DNA of 64,000 nucleotides from Adenanthera pavonina (taxonomy: Eukaryota; Streptophyta; Magnoliopsida; Fabales; Fabaceae), in NCBI GenBank assembly GCA_026686845.1, contig JAIVEN010000004.1, forward strand, positions 14,230,827-14,294,826. Direction: 5' to 3'. Shown here piece after piece: positions 58,724-64,000 of the stretch (its first letter is position 1; every line of letters begins with the position of its first letter). Both the position numbers and the translations under genes were made by a program. The notes beneath the pieces were generated by a model. It had not been told where the DNA came from. It was given only the letters and a program-made list of their open reading frames with translations, and searched no databases.

Positions 58724-59073
58724 AAACTTATGGCAAGAGGATTAAGCTCAAGGCTAGAAAGGAATGACAAGCTACAGACATAAAACCTTAGGGCTTAGAT
58801 CTTAGGACTTTCTGTTTTTGTCTTCATTACACCTTGAATCTATGCTATATTTTATATGATTAATGTACTTGTTTGAATTTGGTTGAATCTCTGTACTAAA
58901 CATGCTTGCATTAATGAAACTGGTTTCCACATTTCCTTTTCAATTCTCCTAAAACTTTCACTCTGATACATGTGCTATATTTATATGTTAAACTTTTAAT
59001 GCATATGTTGAGGGGGACCTCTTAGAAGCAAACCTAAGTACTAATCTAGTTTGCAAGTTGTTTTGTCATCATC

Positions 59074-59087
59074 AAAAGGGGGGAGAA
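59074..59087 (+). other. Polypurine tract of copia D
   Basis: AAAAGGGGGGAGAA directly before the 3' LTR, preceded by gtcatcatc. This is a typical Sirevirus plus-strand priming site. Confidence 0.9.
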
Positions 59088-60613
59088 TGTTGAACCAGAA
59101 GTTTTGATGATTCCAAACAACTAGAGCTTGAAAGAAGAATATTAAAGGAGTATGAAAGGATAAAGTGAAGAAATCCAGTAAAGAACAAGTGAAGATGTAG
59201 TCTTTCGGATTTCTCACTTTGTACACTGAGTAAAAAGCTTTGATCTTTACTTATTTAAGTTACTACAATGTTTTAACGAGTTATTTCAAGGTTATCAAAT
59301 GTTAGCTTATATTAGAATTGAGAAATATAGGCTAATAGATGAATTTTGTTATTGACTCATACTTATTTTATGCAAAATTTGAAATTTGTTTAGTGAAATT
59401 CAAAGTTATAGAGGTTACTCTAATAGACGAATTTCAGCTTTGAAATTTGAATTTCAGGCTACGTATTGGTAGTAAAAATTTGCAAAATTCATATGAACCT
59501 TAATCAAAATTCGAATGTTAGTGAAGTTCAAAGTAAGTTCAATATCACTGTCTCTGATAGATGAACTTTTGACTTCAAAGTGCAAATTTTAAAATGAGAA
59601 CTTGTGAGTTTCATTAGATTATGCCCCTGTCAGATGAACTTTATAGTTCAAAATTCGAATTTCACATAGGAGAACTTTTGTGCCATGTTGAACATGCCTC
59701 TGATAAACAAATTTCAGCTTTTGAAATTCGAATTTTGAGTGCACTATGAAAATGTGTGATAACTGTTCAAACTTAACAGATACACTTTTAGTATGAAAAT
59801 TCATACGATCTAATATAGGGTAGCTTTGACAAACTTGAAATTCAAATGTCACTTTTGAACAGATGAATTTTGAAGTTCAATGTTGAAGTCCTTAACTTTC
59901 TGTCTCTATGAAATTAATCTGTTGAACATCCAAAATTTGAATTTTGGTGTGTTAAATACATTAAATGTGGTTGGTTGGTGAACATCTATTTTTGTAGAGT
60001 AACCATTGATTAACGTCTCAAATGACTAGATCTTGTATCTAACAACTAGTTAAGTCACAAATCTATAAATAGAACTTTATTTGAAGTTGTGGGTAACGAA
60101 TTTAAATCTGTCTTGACCAAAACTCTGCTAAATTTATTAAACAAAGCTTTTTAACCCACACACTACATTTATTGTGCCATAACTTACATATCTACTCTTT
60201 TTTAAAGAGTATTCATTCTGTATAAAATCTTTTCTTCATCTGGAAGAAAAATACTTTGTGAGGGGAAACACAAAGAGTATTGGGAAACACTTTTTAGAGT
60301 GTTGAGTGATAATTTTTAGTATTCTTAGAACAAAGTATGTGAATCGTACAGAGGCATTGCAAGGAGCCCATTCAATTCTTACTAATAGTGGAAAATTTCA
60401 AGTGGTAACTTGAGGACTGAACATAGGTCAAGTGAACTGAACTGAACTAGAATAAATCTCTGAGTCCTTTCTCCTCTTATCTTACGTTTACATTCAATTA
60501 TATCATACTTTGTTTTTTCACAAGCTTTTGCTGTCACTGTAAACTTGTGTTTTTGCAGAAAAATTTTAAACTTCCTAATTCACCCCCTTCTTTGGAAGCC
60601 AGCATTCCTAACA
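59088..60613 (+). mobile_element. 3' LTR of copia D (1526 bp)
   Basis: It starts TGTTGAACCAGAAG and ends CCAGCATTCCTAACA. It matches the copia A LTR (11935-13362) in reverse complement through most of its length, including aattcacccccttctttggaag near the end. It carries many GAATTTTG/CAAATTTC-type inverted motifs at 59340-59900. Confidence 0.9.
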
Positions 60614-60859
60614 TTTTTTTATGGAAAATCCAGTTCATATAACCACCGCTTAAGCTCAAAACATTAACTGCATGTCCAGCAGCTAATGCTCTGATTTTGG
60701 CAAGGAAAATCATCAACATATGACTAGCATTCATGATCAAAACATTATATAGGTATATAGCAGCCAAAACATAGTTTTGCCAAGGAAAATCATGGTAAGA
60801 TGGCTCATTTAGAAGCTTCAAACTGGACCAATATGTGAACTTAATTCTGAAACTATACA
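60614..60859. other. Flank between copia D and gypsy C
   Basis: About 250 bp with the repeated phrase tttgccaaggaaaatcat (near 60700 and 60777). No gene recognised. Confidence 0.4.
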
Positions 60860-61835
60860 CGATGGAATACGAGCTAGGCTTAATCAAGAGGAGGGGTTTG
60901 GAAGAAATATTCAAAAGCTTGGAGGACTTGGAATTCATGAACAAATGGCTATGGAATAAGAAAGATCCATTGCAAGGAATGAGTGGGCCAATGACAAGAA
61001 CAAGGACTAAGGCAATGAAGCAAGCTCTTAATGGATTGATTTAAGAAGTAATTGAATAAGAGCCTATATGCTTAGCTTAATTTTCAGCCCAAAAGGCTTC
61101 AAGAGGCATGTTATTAATAGCTAGTATGCTAGAAACTGATCCAAACCTAACAAACAAGGCCCAAATAGAAGAACTCACTTAAAGGAGCATGTGCCAAGCT
61201 TGTGACCATTTAAGTAGTGTTCTTTTATTAAATAAATTATTAATTTTCATTTTTTTATTATTTAATTTAGAAATAAGGCCTTTTGACCATTAGTTTCCTA
61301 TTTTTAATTTATTTATGAGGACCTTTTCATATATTATTTATTTCCTATTTTTGGCCACCACTTATTTAGCATGTATCTAGTCTTATTTTTGTGTAAGGTG
61401 GAGCCATTCTAAGAGATTTAGGATCTGAACAATTTTTAGCAAATTAGGCCTATGGTTTTTGCTTTCTTTTTCTTTAAAAATGTCACTTTTGTACTTGCAA
61501 AATAGAGATCAATGAACAGTGTGTTTTTCACTAAAACTTTGTGAGTTTTCTTGTTCTCTTGGTGAGCTTGAGAAACTCCTTGGCATATCAAAGAGAGTGG
61601 GCTTCTCTTTGTGGTGTCCTTAGCTAAGGTTTCAATAAATAAGTTTTCCTGGGGTCTTGCTTCTTGACCAACAACTTCTATTCGTCCTATTCGTGCATTC
61701 TTATTTGTTTATCTTTTCTATTTGTTTAACTTGTTCTTGATGTTTCATTTGCTTCTCTTTGATCCTAGCACTATCTTTACATTTCCCAATTCGATTGAAG
61801 GTTCGTGAGATAAGTTCTACACGGGTTTTCTATCA
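60860..61835 (+). mobile_element. 5' LTR of gypsy C (976 bp)
   Basis: It begins CGATGGAATACGAG (B: TGATGGAATACGAG) and ends TTTTCTATCA. It includes the pol-tail coding stretch, here reading MSGPMTRTRTKAMKQALNGL. The first base is changed from T to C. Confidence 0.88.
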
Positions 61836-61852
61836 TTTGATATCAAAGATCC
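61836..61852 (+). other. Primer binding site of gypsy C
   Basis: TTTGATATCAAAGATCC directly after the LTR. It is the counterpart of TTTGGCATCAGAGCTCC in B, with several substitutions. Confidence 0.65.
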
Positions 61853-62919
61853 AGTTTGCTAGAAACAGGGTTGTTGTTTTTTTTTTTCTTCCAATCTTGG
61901 TGTTTTGTCCCTTCTTTCTTCTATTTAGATTTGTTCTTATACTTCTTGTGTTTTGTGTCGTGATTATTCTCCCTTCGTGTCTCTTGTGTATGGCATTTTT
62001 ATAAGTTGTTTGTTCTTGTTGTCTTTTTGTTGGATCATCTCTTCCTTGTGACTTGTCCCACTTTCTTAGTGTTAAAGTTGAAATCTTTTTCCACATTTTG
62101 TCTTCTGTCCAGATTTGAATTTTCCTAAAAAAAAAATTCACATTTTTTTTTGCAATTTTTAGTATTGTCCAGAAAGTATAGTTTGTGTGTGTCTAGTTAC
62201 AAAAGAAATTGAAGAAAAAATTAGTTGTAGTTTGAGAAAGAAGAAGACAAGAGAGAGATAGAGAGAAGTAGCTAAAAAAAATTTATTGCTAGACCTCTCA
62301 GATTTAATATATCAATCATTGGTACTTGATGGTCAAGATAGAACCTTTCTTGATTGATTGATTACTTTCCTAATTCTATATAGTTTCCTATTTTATTCAG
62401 TGTACTGCAAGTTGGAAAAAAAAGTTGGTTGTTTTGTTCTTCTTGCTCTTCAAGTCATATTGGAAATTACTAAATTCAACAAACTTGATTGGCAAGTTTC
62501 AAACTCTTTTGTGGATTGCTACTTTCCTAATCTTATTTCCTTATCTTGTTTCCTAATTTATCATTGTGCTGCAACTTGTTTCCTTTATTGTTTCTACCTT
62601 TCTTTTCTCTTCTTTCTTAGTTTCCTAAATTGTTTGTTGTGATTTTCTTGCTTTGTTTGTTGGCTATCCAGATTTCTTTCCTTTTTCTTTCTTTCTTGTT
62701 TTTCATGTCACTTCTCTAGAATCATTCATTCATATTTGTTCCATTTTTTTCCTAATTTGTGCTGCAAGTATTTCATCTATTTTGGTGTCATTTTATGCAC
62801 GGATTTTTGTTCATTTGTTGGTCCCAAATTTGATTCTTTAAAGGTTGAATTTTAGGCTTTAGCTTTATGTCACCACTAATTTTTACATACCTCTGCTCTT
62901 GAATTGCTGGAATTGAATT

Positions 62920-63207
62920 AAGAACACTAAAGAGAGCAAGTGAGTGGAAAAAGGCAAGAGTGATTTGCATTATAGAAAAAGCCACATTTTATGTGTGAAA
63001 CATGAGTGTAATTGCATCTTATTCTTGAGTGTAAAGACGTGAGAAGAGTGTGTGAGGTTCCATAAGAACACTAAAGAGAGCAAGTGAGTGGAAAAAGGTA
63101 AGAGTGATTTGCATTATAGAAAAAGCCACATTTTATGTGTGAAACATGAGTGAAATTGTATCTTATTCTTGAATGTAAACATGTGAGAAGAGTGTGTGAG
63201 GTTCCAT
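62920..63207 (+). repeat. 144-bp tandem duplication in gypsy C leader
   Basis: aagaacactaaagagagcaa starts at 62920 and again at 63064. The two 144-bp copies differ at only a few positions, so the duplication is younger than the element family. Gypsy B has a single copy. Confidence 0.9.
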
Positions 63208-63249
63208 TACTTTCTTTTCCTTTGTTTGCACTAACAATTTCAAGTAGAA

Positions 63250-63650
63250 ATCTTGTTTAGTGATGAAGGTGAAGTTGATCTTAAGTTGTTCATCAAATTT
63301 GTCCATGAGCAATTTCAAAGGTTAAATGCAAGATTAGATGGCATGGAATCATCTTCCAATTCAAAAAGAGACCGAAACAGGAATATGGTAAGTAAAGATG
63401 AAAATGAATCTAGTGAAGAAGAAGTGTCTCAATCAAGAAGGACTAGATAAGCATTATTTCATAAGAAGGATCCTCTTGGTAACATAGAGATGAAAATCCC
63501 TTCCTTTCAAGGAAAAGCCGACCCCAATGCATATCTTGATTGGGAAAGAAGAGTGGAGCATATCTTTCAGTGCCATTCTTATTCAGAGGAGAGCAAAGTA
63601 AAATTGGCTGCGGTGGAATTTACATATTATGTAAGCATTTAGTGGGACCA
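63250..63650 (+). pseudogene. Gypsy C gag, truncated
   Basis: Starts SDEGEVDLKLFIKFVHEQFQ and continues with a Ser/Glu-rich part (DENESSEEEVSQSRRTR, then a stop). IPSFQGKADPNAYLDWERRV and VKLAAVEFTYY follow, matching gypsy B gag. The rest of gag, including the zinc knuckle, is missing because of an internal deletion near 63650. Confidence 0.82.
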
Positions 63651-63654
63651 ATTG

Positions 63655-64000
63655 CTTACCACCAGTATATAATTTGTTATGGTTTAATGATAGTGGGGAT
63701 GCTAAAGTTACTAAACAAGTAGTTGTAGCATTTTCCATAGGTAATTTTCATGATGAGGTTTTGTGTGAAGTGGCACCTATATATACTGGACACTTGTGTT
63801 AGGTAGACCATGGTAGTTTGATAGACGAGTTAGGTATGATGGTTATAGCAATAGATACTATTTCCCATTCAATAATAAAACCATTATACTAACACCTATT
63901 CATCCATTAAAAGCATATGAAGATCAGAAAAGAATCACTCAAGAGTGTAAGATGAGGGAAAAAGAAAAGAGAGAGAAAAACAAAGAGAAAGGTGAAAAAG
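63655..64000 (+). pseudogene. Gypsy C protease remnant and Lys-rich linker
   Basis: Matches gypsy B 18820-18480: YNLLWFNDSGDAKVTKQVVV, then EVLCEVAPIYTGH-type residues with stops, then a linker ending in a purine-rich run at 63950-64000. The RT would follow outside the window. Confidence 0.75.

Larger units (their letters stand above)
56310..59087 (+). mobile_element. Copia D internal region, 5' truncated (third ORF part only)
   Basis: Plus-strand 3' internal part of a Sirevirus-like element. It aligns with minus-strand 1660-1230 of copia A at its left end, carries the third ORF, and ends in the polypurine tract before the 3' LTR. Gag and pol are absent, so the 5' part was deleted or replaced. 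Confidence 0.82.
60860..64000 (+). mobile_element. Gypsy element C, 5' part, same family as B
   Basis: Plus-strand sister of gypsy B, cut by the window end. The 5' LTR is at 60860-61835, then a primer binding site, a long leader with a 144-bp duplication, gag from about 63250, and a protease fragment at 63655-63850. Sequence from 63655 matches the gypsy B protease region directly after gag, so about 0.9 kb present in B is missing here. Confidence 0.88.

Overview
The window is AT-rich nuclear DNA from a flowering plant, most likely a dicot. I cannot name the species. The evidence is its content: Sirevirus-type copia elements, a chromovirus-like Ty3-gypsy element, PIF/Harbinger, hAT, MULE/ULP and Stowaway transposons, a tRNA-derived SINE, and exon fragments of a plant ubiquitin-conjugating enzyme and of a TIFY protein. 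I see no intact single-copy host gene, no rRNA or functional tRNA gene and no CRISPR array. Almost everything is transposon sequence in nested layers, mostly decayed.

Left part (1-13362): a copia element of Sirevirus type lies on the minus strand (5' LTR 11935-13362, then gag, integrase, RT and RNase H down to about 2200, then the start of an extra 3' ORF). It is cut at its 3' end by the LTR of a relative (1-1229). Its integrase gene is split by a nearly complete PIF/Harbinger transposon (4548-9516, TTA target duplication). That transposon carries a transposase, a Myb-like partner gene and an unexpected plus-strand ORF made of repeated V-K-K-E blocks.

Middle part (13559-24328): a probable old LTR was split by a full-length Ty3-gypsy element (14690-22389, duplication ACATG). 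The empty-site order is confirmed by a second diverged copy of the host repeat at 36624-38228.

Region 27093-36600 looks like one large Mutator-like element of the ULP-carrying kind. A ULP1/DUF1985-type gene on the plus strand and a mudrA gene on the minus strand converge on a 4.8 kb tandem array. The array monomer is 117 bp (39 codons) and is organised as a 351-bp trimer. A SINE (38229-38440) and a second tandem array of about 121 bp (38900-40430) follow.

Right part: an hAT element (41467-45040), a Stowaway MITE (48366-48625), then a 4 kb stretch with decayed minus-strand exons of an E2 enzyme and a TIFY8-like protein. This stretch is interrupted by a solo gypsy LTR (49421-51318, TCAGT) and flanked by a solo copia LTR (53695-55295, CAAAA). 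The window ends with the 3' half of a second Sirevirus-like element (56310-60613) and the 5' part of a second gypsy element of the same family (60860-64000).

Many of the disabling changes I could read are C-to-T or G-to-A type (Trp or Gln to stop, Asp to Asn), as expected for long-silenced, cytosine-methylated transposons.
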